Under the pieces are notes generated by a model. The model was not told where the DNA came from. It ran no database searches and was given only the letters and a program-made list of their open reading frames with translations. A program made the translations under genes and the position numbers. A DNA stretch of 64,000 nucleotides from Romanomermis culicivorax (lineage: Eukaryota; Nematoda; Enoplea; Mermithida; Mermithidae): NCBI GenBank assembly GCA_963922205.1, contig CAWUHX010000161.1, positions 248,001 to 312,000 on the forward strand, given 5' to 3'. Below are positions 9,901 through 21,734 of the stretch, piece after piece (positions within the stretch are counted from its first letter, which is position 1; each line of letters begins with the position of its first letter).

Positions 9901-11706
9901 TACGCGCTTTGACAAAATAGCGAAAATCGGCGTAAAACACACTACAACAAAAGCTTTTCCGACGTCTTCATTCATTTGGATCAATATGTAGGTCAGTCGA
10001 TTGTAAAATTCCGATGCAATTAGTAAGATAACGGATTTTAAATTCCTACAAAAATATACGGTTTCACAGATTTCTTGCAATCCCACATAAATCAAGTCTT
10101 TCGAACCTGACCGATTTGTGAGAACCTCCGGATTAAAGACTCTATGGTCTGTTTTTTATAAAATGCTTTCAAATAGAAAAGTGACACAAATGAATACTGT
10201 CGTCAAAATCGTTTGCATAAGGCTCTTATCGTAAAATTTTTCACTTGAAAAATTGTTAATGATGAGGTCAGTATGCTCACAAAGTTCCATCAATAAACGA
10301 TTTTTTGTTTATCAGAAAATCTTGAAAATTTGAAATACTACTTGCTTTCCACCTTCATTATTTAGAAGCATTTCAAGAAAAACAGACTATAATTCTTCTA
10401 ATTCCTGGTTTAGAATTCCTCAATTGAAAGAAGGTTTATGATTCAGAATATTGCATCTGAATTCAGGATGTTGAGTCTTAATTTAGGCCAATTTTAATTC
10501 AGGTCGGAATCAAGTTTATAGTTTTGAATCAGGTTATTTCAATAAGTCTAATTTTTGGGGTGCGTTGCATAAAAGACTTTTGGAACTATAAGCTACAAGT
10601 TGACGAAACAAGCCGTTTAAAAATTACTGCAGAAATTTGCATGCGTATGGAAATAACGACTTATAGGTTTTATGCAACGGACTTCGGTTGGATTAGGTCC
10701 GTCACATTTTTGTGTTGGATCAAATATCATGCGTTATGTCATATTGTGAATTTTCAAGGATTTCTGATCTCATTCCGAACAATGTTCCAGACCTGAACGA
10801 GCTATGAGAGATTGTCTTCAGATTGCAGAATATTAATCAACTCTTATTTTATTCTCTCTAAGCATGCTTCAAGGTCACTGGTGGCACTATAAAAAATTAA
10901 TTTCTCATGTAATAACTTATACAACAATCAACCAGCTGACATTCAAGGTTTCTTATGTTGATTTTTACTTTAGGACTTGCATATTCACTATTTCTCATAA
11001 GGACTACATTCATGCGTTGAGCGTTACTGTAAGATCTTTCAAGAACTAGACATGTGGAAGATTTATTCAAGGTAACAACAGTTAATGGGGGGAATGTTAT
11101 GGCTGCCCGTATCAACAAGAATTAAGTAAGTGCACTTTGGTTTTGAGTTTTTCGTGAATGTTCAAGAAATTTTGACCTCGATGTGTTTCAGGATGTCCGA
11201 AAAAACGAATTTCTTCATAATAACTCTGTATTAAGGAAAGATTTCTCATCACTGCCTTTTATTTGATTCAGAGAAATATGTTGAAGAAATCTGCTCGGAC
11301 AAAATTTTTAGTTGATATTGGTTCCTTGCAGTTCACAACATTTTTCTAGCTCGACGAGCTCATTTTTTGGCTTGAAATTTTACGAAACCACATGTTACGT
11401 TATAATTAAAATTTAATAATAAACTCAAATAGCATTAAAATAATTTTTCAAATGGAGAGTTTTACTGTAAAACGTTTGTGTAAATGACTTTGACGATAAT
11501 ATTCATTCTTGTCGCTTTTTAATTTAGAAGCAATAAAAGACAACAAAATATAGTATTTATCACTTTTCAATTAAGAAGCAATAAAAAACAACAAAATATA
11601 GTATTTGTCAAAGGGGCAATCAGATTATCAATAGACTTCAATTACCAACCTGTCCATCAACTTTATATCATCTTTTACCATTTTATACGAATAGATGACG
11701 TTTCAG
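9901..11706. other. AT-rich DNA without recognised gene
   Basis: No ORF with coding character. It holds a MITE at 10143-10390 and a decayed copy at about 11455-11612. The latter includes a 48-bp direct duplication (11515-11610) with the motif AGAAGCAATAAAA twice. The upstream exons expected for the deiodinase-like exon at 11707 were not found here. Confidence 0.6.
10143..10390 (+). mobile_element. MITE copy 1 (TAGTCTG family)
   Basis: Starts TATGGTCTGTTTTTTATAAA and ends with the inverted form AAACAGACTATA. It is about 250 bp, flanked by TA. Internal blocks CAAAATCG and ACTACTTGCTTTCCA are shared with the other copies. TA flanks suggest a Tc1/mariner-type non-autonomous element. Confidence 0.75.
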
Positions 11707-11889
11707 AACTGCGGATTAGCGACACTGACGAGCACGCCTTTGAATTGCGGACCATCCATCAAGAAACTGTTGAAACGACCCGAAAATGAAAAATTTTTGC
11801 TGCTTTTACCGATTGGGTACCCCCACGAACAATGCTCCGTTCCTCAATTGGAAAGAAAAAAGCTGACCGACATTATGCACTTACTTTGA
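11707..11889 (+). CDS. IYD: Iodotyrosine deiodinase-like protein, terminal exon
   Basis: The exon encodes 60 residues ending in a stop and closely resembles the C-terminus of iodotyrosine deiodinase (SUP-18 in C. elegans): TSTPLNCGPSIKKLL, RPENEKFLLLLPIGYP and VPQLERKKLTDIM. In this nitroreductase-fold enzyme the family removes iodide from halotyrosines using FMN; the TPLNCGP loop and the Arg of the LxRK motif belong to the FMN-binding region. The exon begins right after GACGTTTCAG, a good acceptor, in phase 0, at the same place relative to the conserved Asn-x-Gly. The rest of the gene is not visible within 1.8 kb upstream, where the retrotransposon starts. Either a long intron separates the exons or this is an orphan fragment. 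Confidence 0.82.
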   Translation, partial: NCGLATLTSTPLNCGPSIKKLLKRPENEKFLLLLPIGYPHEQCSVPQLERKKLTDIMHLL

Positions 11890-12484
11890 AGTAAACGATT
11901 GGATAAACCGCGAAATCAACATATAACATCCGACTTGAGTTATGGAACGCTATTGTTCAAATAGTCGCTTAATGTCACCAGAAATTAATTTTTTTATTGT
12001 CTGCTAATGCTTAAAGCTTAACTATTTTCTTTGGTCATTTTGGTGGTCTAATTCAATCTTGCTATCAATTCCAGGTGTGATTTGGAACATGCACCGCTAT
12101 TTGTAAGTGTTTAGCATTAGCAGCAAAGAATATAATGATTTCTAGAGACCGAAAAGTAATTAGAATTGCATTCAAGAAATTAATCTGTACGTTCTATTTA
12201 TTATCATTATCCGAGCCACGAGAATAGTCGCGCGCTTTCACTACGGGATTTGAAGCGCCATTAGCTCAGAAGTTTTATGAAAAATTTCCCTTTTTCCTTA
12301 TAACTGGATCAATATGCATTATTGTTGAATTCGTTTTTTCTCTATTTTTCTTCAATGTTTTGCTATCAGTCTGTAAATTGACTGATAATCATCAACTATT
12401 TTTGTTTATTTCGACTAAAAACGGAATAGATTGTGATAACTCTGGCCGTGGAATATTGAAACTGTAACATTTTCCCCCAGAATT

Positions 12485-12733
12485 ATAGTATGTTTTTCTC
12501 GAAATGCTTCCAAATTATAACAGTGGAAAGCAAGTACTATTTCAGATTTTTACAAATGTCTGCTAAACTATTCGTCATGTATGATTGAAAATTTGTCAGC
12601 TTAGGCAATCAAGCTTTAACAATTCGTTATTGGAAAATTTTACTGTGAAAGCTCTGTCTACGCCAATTTGACAACATAGTTGATTTTTGTCTTTTTTCAA
12701 GTTGGAAGCATTTAATAAAAAACAAACTATAGA
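12485..12733 (-). mobile_element. MITE copy (TAGTCTG family)
   Basis: Begins TATAGTATGTTTTTCTCGAA and ends AAAAAACAAACTATA. The internal blocks GTGGAAAGCAAGTACTATTT and GCATTTAATAAAA match the family. It lies in inverse orientation to the copy at 10143. Confidence 0.75.
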
Positions 12734-13289
12734 TAGTAATTCTTTGCACAGTAGGACCGCCATCAAAACCACTTCTTTGCCCGTGGCTCAATTTTCTATT
12801 TGGGGACTTGATCGACGTATCACATCTTACAATGTATAAAATCCTGAGATAGCACGTGTGATCCGACCAAAGTTCGCACTGATTCCTTCCCACAGGTCCT
12901 AGGTTTATTTACTGCAGGACTGTTTGAAACGAGAAACTTACTTGTGGGTAGGATGACAGCACGATTTCAGAATGTGAAAGTGTACCGAGTCTATAGAATC
13001 GTCGAACTGAAAACGATGGGAAATGGTGATGGGGATTCAGACTTTGGTTGTTTTACTGTAGTCGACTTGAGACAGTAGTCGATTAATGATTAAAACGAAC
13101 GATTCTAAGTTATATATCGGTTGGGATGAACGTTTCTATATTTCCCATGAACCGACAAGACGATTGGACAGATTTGGGTTTTGTAATTTATTGAGGACGG
13201 AAATATGTAAAACATACAGAATAGTTTTACAGACGAAATATAAGAAGACGATAGAATACACAAAACAATAATGACGTAAAACAAGCAGA

Positions 13290-13740
13290 TAATATTTGAG
13301 CGGGCAGAAATTATAATGAACAGATGGGATAGGGAAAGGGAAGGACAGTGGTCGTCGGGGAAATGGTATAAGGGAAAGGAGCGAAAATCGACTGAAAAAT
13401 GACCGAGAAACATGATTTATATATGCAGAAAAATACATAAAAATAGTCATAAAAACCGGTCGCATGATGCAATGAAAACTAGTAAGTTGGGACGGAGGCG
13501 GCTAGAGAAAATGGTGAAAGAAATAGGTTGGACGATGATGATTGAGAAAATATAACAATGAAAAGGTATATATAAGAAAGAAAAAAGTTGTTAGCAAATT
13601 TTAAGCTTGAAGTGATTATGCGGTTCTTATGTGAATTTGAAGAAGAAAAGAAAAAGAAATGATAAGACGAAAAAGTAGAAGTATGATAAGAATAGAGATA
13701 AAGGCAAAAGAATAAAAATGGATGCAGAATCATCGGAGAA
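13290..13740. repeat. Purine-rich tract
   Basis: The plus strand is dominated by A and G (for example GGGATAGGGAAAGGGAAGG). It gives long but low-complexity Phe/Ser/Leu frames on the minus strand that I do not regard as genes. Similar tracts lie at 34541-35640 and 60847-61130. Confidence 0.6.
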
Positions 13741-15320
13741 CTGAGACTTTAAATGAGGTCAGGAGGAGAACCAGCGAAACTACAGTAATGACCACTTACG
13801 GTAATTCCAGGATTCTCACAGTATTTCTTATTTAATGTGATTTCTTATATTTCTGTATGTGTTATATTACAGTAAGCGAGTTGAGGTACTGTAGTATTAT
13901 GAACCGGAACTTTAATTAGGTTCAAAATCTATTTGCCGACTGAAAGGCTTTGCTTGAAATCAGTTCGTTTACGTCATTTTTTTCAGCACGTTTTTGCCAA
14001 ATCTGAATTTTTCCGTATAGACGCTGAATAAGGGGTTGATCTACAAGAACTTTCTCAGCTGATTACAATCAAAATTCAGAACCATGTTTCAGCTCTCTAA
14101 ATAGGTATAATACCAAAAAAAGCTTTTGTTTTTCTGCATGTTTGCAAAACACTTTGCAGTAAGATGTACAATGTGTTTTAAAGATAATGAGCCAAATTCT
14201 GACATTTGAGCAATGGTTTACTCTGAACAGCTATAGGAGTATGAAGTATTGGCTACAGTAAGCTGGCTTTCTGAAGTCACGCTCAAATGATTTTTAGATT
14301 ATAGCTTCTGAATCAAAAGTAACGTAAGCTAAACTTGCACTTCATCTGATGAATTCTACCACAATTTATTTGTCACTTTTTTCGTGGGAGTGGAAATAGA
14401 GGAATATACATGCGTATTTTCTCAGAACACTTCTCCGAATCTCAAGTTATTAATTATCTTGTTTTGCATTCTGTTTCTAATCATGCAAATGAACTATTGT
14501 GTGCATCGTTTTTTCGATTAGCATGTGCTTCCTCTTCCCAAAGCTTAAAAAATTGTTGATCTTGGCGAAACAAAAGTACGTCAAATTGCAAGTAAAGCTT
14601 AAACCCTTTTTTGCTATTAATGCAATAGCGCTCTACAGTAATTAATTAAGGTATTCTAATCATCAACAAAAGCCGGGCGTATAAATAAGATTTTTTCCAG
14701 CTATATAAACGAATATCGTTTTTCTGGAATACAGGATTAGCCGCATTGACCAGTTGTCGCTCTATAACCACACAACGAGTTTAATGGGAAAGATAATCTG
14801 AAAAACTGTCATATATACTGTACCCGATTCTAGCCAATTGGTCAGGTGAACAAAAATTTTCTTTGCCGCTGTAATTAGTTAAATTATAGGTTTTGTTTAT
14901 ACTTTCCGAACTAATCCTTTGGAAGCCGCGGGGACTCTTTCCCCCATTATTTGCATATTTGTGCTATTCAAGCTGAGTAGATAAACTGATTAACAGCGAA
15001 GACTATCCAGTCCCAGACTGACATACTTAAGGTCATGAATTTTTCATGACAGAGGATGAATATAATGTAGCATATCGGACGTGGGAGGACAGAATTTTTC
15101 AAGTGATGACGCACAGGGAGAACGACAGTTTTGTAGAACATTCCAATTGATGTGGAATGTGGATAAGCCTTGAAAGACGAATCCAAATACTGGAATCCTA
15201 ACCATGGTATTTGTATCATCAACTTAGATTTGGTTTATGCTTGTTTTTTTGAGTTTGTCGAGTGATGTCCAGATTTCTAATTTTTCATCTTCATTATTGG
15301 TAAAATTTGTAAGTGTTCAG

Positions 15321-15517
15321 GAATTACACTAATTTTGAATGCGCAATTGTAAATTGGTCCAGTCTGACTTTCCGAACTGTGTTCATCGAAAAAATGTGGA
15401 AAAATGATCATACCCCGGATAAGTTCCTAAACTTGACGAACTTCAGTACGCTGTATGGGAACAATGAGGGTTCGCTTCTCTTCCCCGTTAACTCTGAAGT
15501 TAACTTTTTTCTGGGAT
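15321..15517 (+). CDS. Candidate internal exon, unknown protein
   Basis: A 197-base open block bounded by a good acceptor (AAGTGTTCAG) and a perfect donor (GAT|GTAAGT). It encodes about 65 residues with several aromatic residues and potential N-glycosylation sites (NYT, NWS, NLT, NFS), as in an extracellular segment. I do not recognise the protein and found no partner exons. A chance ORF of this length is possible. Confidence 0.35.
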
Positions 15518-15688
15518 GTAAGTATAATTTTGTGGAACGTCATTCTCAATGCTCCTGATACATATAGTGAGTGACATAGGTCATTTTTCAAAAAGGGGAA
15601 GTGAGTGAACTTTCAACATATTCAAGTAATCGAAGAAGTCGAAAAAAGTTTTACTGTGCGTTTGTTGAAATTACTTTATAACGTGATC

Positions 15689-15922
15689 TATAATCTGTTT
15701 TTCTCGAAATGCTTGTAAATATTAAGAGTGAAACTATTCCGTATTTGTATTATTTCCTGCTGAACCATATATCGCATAGGATTGAAAGAGCATATTCAAT
15801 TAACTCATACAATTTTTCGACTAAAAAATTCCTACAGTAAAAGTTTTGTATAAACGAATTTGAAGCAGATACTTATTTTTGTCATCTATGGGTTTATAAG
15901 TATTTTATAAAAAACAGACGAT
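15689..15922 (-). mobile_element. MITE copy (TAGTCTG family)
   Basis: Begins TATAATCTGTTTTTCTCGAA and ends TAAAAAACAGACGATAG, with family internal blocks in between. Somewhat decayed. Confidence 0.7.
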
Positions 15923-15968
15923 AGCTGAGATTAAAAGACAGTTAGGGAGGAAAAACACATCTTGATGA

Positions 15969-16160
15969 CACCTGTAATCATCCGGTCAGTTGGGGAACAC
16001 CAAAATTCGCGGGGTGAAGGTATCCATTTTTTCGAAAATTTTCCCAAAAAAGGCCAAAATACGCTATTTTTTGTCAAATTTTTTGAGTTGGGGAGAATGT
16101 ACCAACATTTGGGTACTAGATCCGACCCAGTCGGTAGGATGTCTCCCCAACATCAGATGT
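15969..16160 (+). mobile_element. Old copy of the CATACCTGTA G-tract element
   Basis: CACCTGTAATC, then GGTCAGTTGGGG, TTTTCCCAAAAAAGGCC, TGTCAAATTTTTTGAGTTGG and GGGTACTAG follow the order of the clean copies at 53165, 53689 and 57719. The long G runs are reduced and the 3' end is eroded. Confidence 0.55.
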
Positions 16161-19104
16161 GCTTGATGAATTCCTTGGGATAAAAGCAAATGCTATCGGT
16201 TTTGTATTCAGCGTGTCTCAATCCTAACTCAGCTATTTGATTTTGGACAAATGTGATTACTTGATGAGGCGGTCGAATTCTATATTTTCCGGTATTCGTT
16301 TACTGTTATCAATTGACTATCCTAATGTTCACTGAAGTTTTCGTTACTTAGTTATACAACAGTCTCAGCCGTAAATTTTTTTTCAATTTTCAGTAAATTC
16401 TTTTCTTCCGCGCTTCCTGAAACTGATTGTTGCCAAAACCTTTCTGTATCCCGCAGTGCAGAATTTTATTACAGCCTTTTTTTCTGCTTCACTCAATTGT
16501 ATTTTCACCGGTCCAAAATTAAATTATTCTAAAGCTGCAATTAGTAATCATATATCGACCACAGTGCATTTTTTTGTATTTACTAGGACACGTGTGATAT
16601 GTTCGTCAATTTCTGAACGAAAATTTTGACCGTTCTGTGTTTAGAATGGTCAATTAAAATTGCATGCATAAGTCATGTACAACGAAAACACTACCCGCTT
16701 TGTACGATTTGAATTATTTTCAGCAATGCAAAGACGAGAGACTTTTTGCCCACTCGAAAGCCTGACCTGAATGATAACCTCAATTTCTCTCTTTTTTGTT
16801 GCTCCAGCCGATTGTCTGCAAATAAGTTGTTTAAAGGCCTCAATTGACTACACACCATAAATTTTACGCATAAAAACGATCATGAGCGTCCATAGACAAT
16901 GACATTTCTTTGTGAAATTCAGGAAGTGATAAAGGAATTTCCCTGTTATATGTGAGACCCCGATTAAAAATCTCGAAATATGAGTATGTCGATATTATAG
17001 CCGCGGTTGATTTCTTCTTGTAAAGAAGTGAGCAATGTGCATGATGAGCGAAACTTTTTCTCGTCATCCAATAAGGCGTCGTAGGTTGATGCCTGTTGGA
17101 CAAGACTGTGTACAAGTATTTTTGAAATATTCATTAGTGTGCGACCAGTGGTGATACACTTCAAAGAGGTAAAAGTGTGCTTCTAGTTTCCTCTCTTTGT
17201 GTCTTGGTCTTTAGTTTTTTCTTTTCGATGTTTTTTTCCTCCACTTATCTTCTTCTTTCTCTTTATGTCTTGATTGTCTACTTATTGTTCCTTTTGATTC
17301 GGTAAAGATAATTCTTGTTCATAGTTGGAATGGAACTGTTTTTCTTTCGCTTAGTGATCAATGACTACATACTCATCTCGAAATAATTCTCTGATTTCAA
17401 CACTCAACAACGTTTTTGATACATGTAAATATTCTAGTCATATCATCTACAGTTCTCTTCTATAAATTAGACTTCTAGCAATGCACACACTGGACTAAAA
17501 TTCTGGGTTATGGATTCTGATCAAATCAGGCGTGATCCAGGGAGGTTCAGAAAACCCACGCAAGTCTGGCGATGACGACACGGGATTTATTTCCGAATTA
17601 ATTTGGAACGATTACTATTGTCCTTGTTGTTTATGGGATAAAAAACTCGTTTTGATATTAGTTCATTTCTCAAGAGATGAACTACGCCAAATAATCAAAA
17701 AACGAATTTCCGTTTATATTGTCGCTTTTCATTTGGAAACATGCGGTACACTCCATTCATTTCGAAATTATCGTTGCAGCGAGGACCAGTGAAATTTTTA
17801 TTCAAAATTATGGCAGGCTCGTTGACTATAATCAATAAATTTTTCCTTTATGATACGGGGTCCCTGATGATCACTCTTTTCAATTATTTCAAGATTATCG
17901 AAATTGATTTCGTGATCCCTAACAAGGTTGCCTTTGCCGATCCTCCGCTGTATCGATCATTTTAAAATGGATTGAGTATAATACAATTCGGAAAATTTTC
18001 CTTTTCTCTTGGTTGTTTGCTGTTATTTTTCCCATGATAATATTTGTTATTGCATAGTTTTTCTCATAATAAGCTCCTGAATTGTGATTGCACAAGTTTG
18101 AGTTGCTGATGATTTCACGGTAACGTGACTTTCGAACTGGGGCATTTTTCTACAGTATGCTCTACTCCCTCGACTTCCAAGATGTGCCTAAAATAAAGCC
18201 GGAAAGCAAGTATTTACTTCTGAAATTTTCTGCTTAACCACTCATCATACACAGCTGCAAATTCGCGTTCTAACTCAACTGATCCGTGACAACTTTTGTA
18301 TGAGAAAAATCTAGAGTAAAGTGTTCGTACAAGTGATTTTGAAAACATTACTTTTTTGTGTCATTTTTTATATAAAATCATTTTATAAAAAACAGACTAA
18401 CTATATTTCGAATGTTCAAGCAATTATTGACGAATTACTTTGCGTAGAATGAGCAAGAATGAGAAGAATCTTGTTTAGTGAGGTTATAAACATTCCATCT
18501 TTAAGCTAATCAGTTTTTTGCAAGTCTTGAAAACTCCACCAGAACGCGGAAAACGCACATTTTCCAAAATTAGCCAAAATTTTTGTCTTTTGAATCATAG
18601 ACTAGAAATTTTCAGGGTCGAAACACACGAAACACAAAAAAGTAAAAAAGTTGTTTGTAGTGAAATTACTATACAAATAATGAAGAATGCTGTGAAGAAC
18701 CCCTAACCATTCCAGTTACCATAGGGACTTCATGCCATATTTCGGCCTACGCCTAGCCATCATTTTTTCGAAGAAGAAGAAAATTTGAACTATTTCCGGA
18801 GCGGGCTGCTTTTAATTATAGTTTCGCAAATTTTATTCATTTGCATTTTTATTTAAGTCATTAACTTCTCGTTTTCCCGCGTCATTGCGAGGGACGGACA
18901 CCCACAGTCTAGTTCAACGCTCCAAATATATATAGTCTGGCTCTAAATAACTCAATTTCATAGCATGCTTCGAGTTAACTATTGTTGGTATGTTCTATTT
19001 CAGATTACTGTAACCTTTGCCGTAGTTGTTTGAAGATTCGGATCGAAGACTGCCGCCTCCAGATCAAAATTATCATTATTGCTCCGTTCATACTATATAG
19101 AAAA

Positions 19105-21019
19105 ATGGCATCATCACTGGCCAAGATAGTTTTGATTTCTATTGTTATTTATTCAATTGCAGATTGTAGACCATCAGTAAGCTTTTATCTGAATTTCGGA
19201 TCATAACCCTGCCAGTATTGTGTAGCTATTTGAGGTTTAATATGAGCTCTATTCGAAAATATGATTTTCATAGTCTGAACTTTCACTCATCTTTCATTTA
19301 TCATTAAACATAAAGCCAGCAATGGAATGACTATTCGTTGAGTGATGTTTATTTTCTATAAAAAAAGTCTGTAGAAATTTTTACGGATTGTTGTTTGTTG
19401 GAGTTACTGAAGTAATTGATGAATTGAATTGAAGTCGATGTAAATTGAAACTATACCTTCCTAAGATGATGCTATTTCAATCTGTGTGAAAGTACGCTGA
19501 GAAAATGACGTATCCAGTGATCATTTATACAATTTTCCAGAAAAATTCGACCTGTTGAGGGAACCTGTCAGCTATCATAATTTTTTGCTGAGTAAAAAAC
19601 TGGGCACTATTTTTTGTTTTAGAGGGATAGAGAAATATTACCTGTTCTCTTAATCTGGAAGTTCCAAAAAGCAGTAAGTCTAAGGCTTGAGGATGATTCT
19701 GGACTGATGTGACTCCTAGAACTTTTGGAAATTCTCCAATAAATACAACAATGCCACGAATCATTAAATTCTCTCCCAAAGACTTATAAAAGTCTCGAGT
19801 TTTCCGAAATGGAAAATCCTGTTGACCGCCCACGAAGTCGTTCTTCAGTCTGGCAATTTCCTTCCAAGCGACAAAATCCGCCGTTTCGAATCGAAAATTA
19901 CGTGCGAAACATGACGAATGTTTGTTTTTTCCAAAATAAGATTAGCGCAGAAAAGAATTCCATTCTCCAACTATTCGCCAAATATATTTCCCAAATGACT
20001 CTGCTAGACTTTTGGCGCTTCACTTCTTTTCTTTCGGAGATGCGAATCATATCCTTTGTGACACAAAATGTATGTTTCAATTTATTCTACGGGTTTCATT
20101 AAATCCCGATTCAATTAGGTGTCTGAAAAATTATATACTTTTTAGTCATTCGAAGGATGACAGTGCGACTTTGTTACTAAAATTAATTTCAGAAGCAAAT
20201 AAGTATTTTCAATTATGTGGGGGTATTGTTACAGTAATTATCAAAATTTCGAAAATTCTTTAATTGTACGTTCTGATCAAGTTTTGGGAATTGTTTTCGT
20301 CAATTAGCTCAAAAATTACTCCGATGTTTGGGTCTGCGTTACGTGGGCTATTTCCACGCGCAGATTTCACGAACATACTGAAGCATTATTTCTAAGGTTT
20401 CGAGAAAAATTTTACATGTTTTTGTAGTACATAAATGAGAATGTTGTTTGCTGACGTCAAACCTAGTTTTTACAGTCTGTTTTTTGTAAAATGCTAGTCT
20501 GTCGTCAAAATCGGAGAGCTTTAACCAGGAAAGCTTTCATTCAAAAAGTTGTTAAATGTTGGAAGAGTTATCTCACGAACCAGTCCTACATGACACATGA
20601 ATTCTAGCCGAATGTCATAAAAATATGAAATAGTAATTGCTTCCCAATACCATTATTTAGGAGCATTTAGGGAAGCACAAAAAAAATCTCGTGTGAGAAG
20701 GTTCATTTACTATGTTTCATAATTTTTAATTTTGTTTTCTTTTTTAAATTTTCATCAATACTTTCAGCGACGACGACCATCTTTCCATTTGAGCATACAA
20801 AAACCGCAATCGTCGTCATTGACAAATTTCGAAGAAAATTCGTCGACAAACTATCGTTCGCAAGACGAAAAATTTTTGACGGCTCAAAATCGAAACTTCG
20901 GCGGCGCTGGTGATTTCGAAGAAGAAATGATGGATTTCGAACCGTCCTATTTGGTGGAAAATTTAAGTTCGATATGCCCGGAATGCGTACAAAAAGCCAA
21001 CAATATCATTAGACCTTGA
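19105..21019 (+). CDS. Small secreted protein, two exons (19105-19176, 20768-21019)
   Basis: Exon 1 encodes a signal peptide (MASSLAKIVLISIVIYSIADC) and ends at TCA|GTAAGC. Exon 2 starts after ATACTTTCAG and runs 84 codons to TGA. Both joints are phase 0, giving 107 residues. A TATTTCAG acceptor at 18996-19003 could mark trans-splicing or a 5' exon. The mature part begins with an Arg-rich stretch (RRRPSFH), is hydrophilic with an acidic patch (DFEEEMMDFEP), and has a C-terminal CPEC pair (SICPECVQKAN). That would suit a peptide precursor or a small extracellular protein; I do not recognise a family. The 1.6 kb intron holds a MITE and a candidate gene on the other strand. Confidence 0.55.
19461..19900 (-). 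CDS. Candidate two-exon 3' end of an unknown gene, nested in an intron
   Basis: Minus strand. An open block from about 19900 ends at GAACAG|GTAATA (exon end 19642). After an intron of 145 bases a TTTTCTCAG acceptor opens a 36-base exon (19496-19461) ending in TAG, in matching phase. The long exon reads like protein (DFPFRKTRDFYKSLGENL, RGIVVFIGEFPKVLG, NHPQALDLLLFG). AATAAA lies about 110 bases after the stop, near 19348. Family unknown. Upstream, the frame closes at a TAA near 19953 without a clear acceptor, so the fragment may be decayed. Confidence 0.38.
20472..20690 (+). mobile_element. MITE copy (TAGTCTG family), 3' end eroded
   Basis: Starts CAGTCTGTTTTTTGTAAAAT and retains GTCGTCAAAATCGG, GAAATAGTAATTGC and AGGAGCATTT. 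The terminal CAGACTA is lost. It lies in the intron of the secreted-protein gene. Confidence 0.65.
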
Positions 21020-21238
21020 AGAATGGTATACACCAGGAGATATCGAGTAGAAAAGAAGAAGAAACGAATCTCTCCTATGGCAGAATCTGACCAAATTGGC
21101 GCCCGATTTGTATGATCTCACGCATAATTTGACATTATTTCTGATATTATACTTGTGAATTAATTGGAATTAAGATAAGTTTTTTGCGTTACGCCTCAAA
21201 TAAGAATAATAACAACTTTAACCACGTTTCTAGATTCA

Positions 21239-21244
21239 TTTATT
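21239..21244 (-). terminator. Polyadenylation signal AATAAA
   Basis: Minus-strand AATAAA about 17 bases after the TGA of the exon at 21261. Spacing is as short as at the GPCR gene in this window. Confidence 0.5.
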
Positions 21245-21260
21245 TGAAACTTGTAGCATT

Positions 21261-21734
21261 TCATTGTGCTGCTCTGTTGATTTTGTTGATAACAAAAAAC
21301 TGACTATTGGCGCTGTTATGTAAATAAAATTTTGATAGAGTCATAAACTGTCCACGACGGATGTGCTCTGCTGCATCTGACCAAATTGTATCCTGTTTGT
21401 TTGCATAATTAACATTCGATAAGAATGGCATCAAAGATGAACGCGGAAATGTAAGGACAAGGTTGAATAACTTATGCATATCTACAACGCCAGTCGATTG
21501 AATCCAGATCCAAGTGTATATGGAAAAAATGCGATCTCTATCACTATTCAAAATAATATTCGATAGATATAAGGGTGAGTAAACTTTTGGGATTGAGCAC
21601 TCCGTAATTAACCGTTGGAATAGACGACAGCGTTTGAATCTGAGAGTCGAACTGATTTTTCCCTGTGTCAACTTTTCTCTGGAGGAGAGAAATACTTTTG
21701 ATGGACCAACATGATTTGCAAGTATCAATAGGTC
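21261..21734 (-). CDS. Terminal exon of an unknown minus-strand gene
   Basis: An open block of more than 155 codons, long for DNA this rich in AT, ending in TGA with AATAAA 17 bases further. The protein (FPRSSLMPFLSNVNYANK, SDAAEHIRRGQFMTLSKFY) has mixed polar and aromatic composition without low-complexity bias. No family recognised. The frame closes at a TAG just upstream of 21734, where GTGTATCGTAG may be the acceptor. The gene converges on the secreted-protein gene that ends at 21019. Confidence 0.48.
   Translation of the reverse strand, partial: DLLILANHVGPSKVFLSSREKLTQGKISSTLRFKRCRLFQRLITECSIPKVYSPLYLSNIILNSDRDRIFSIYTWIWIQSTGVVDMHKLFNLVLTFPRSSLMPFLSNVNYANKQDTIWSDAAEHIRRGQFMTLSKFYLHNSANSQFFVINKINRAAQ

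Larger units (their letters stand above)
11890..15320. other. Intergenic or intronic AT-rich DNA with MITE and purine tract
   Basis: No supported gene. It contains a MITE (12485-12733) and a purine-rich block (13290-13740). At 15051 a 34-codon ATG frame (MTEDEYNVAYRTWEDR) has a coding-like composition but no splice or homology support. Confidence 0.55.
15518..19003. other. AT-rich DNA without supported gene
   Basis: Contains a MITE at 15689-15922, a decayed copy of the CATACCTGTA element at 15969-16160, and a decayed MITE at about 18190-18393. A 66-codon minus-strand frame at 16964-17164 (SLVQQASTYDALLDDEKKF) has coding-like composition but no splice or homology support. Confidence 0.5.

Noticed and set aside
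15051..15155. 34-codon ATG frame with coding-like composition (MTEDEYNVAYRTWEDR)
   Set aside because: Too short, no splice sites or homology; could be chance.
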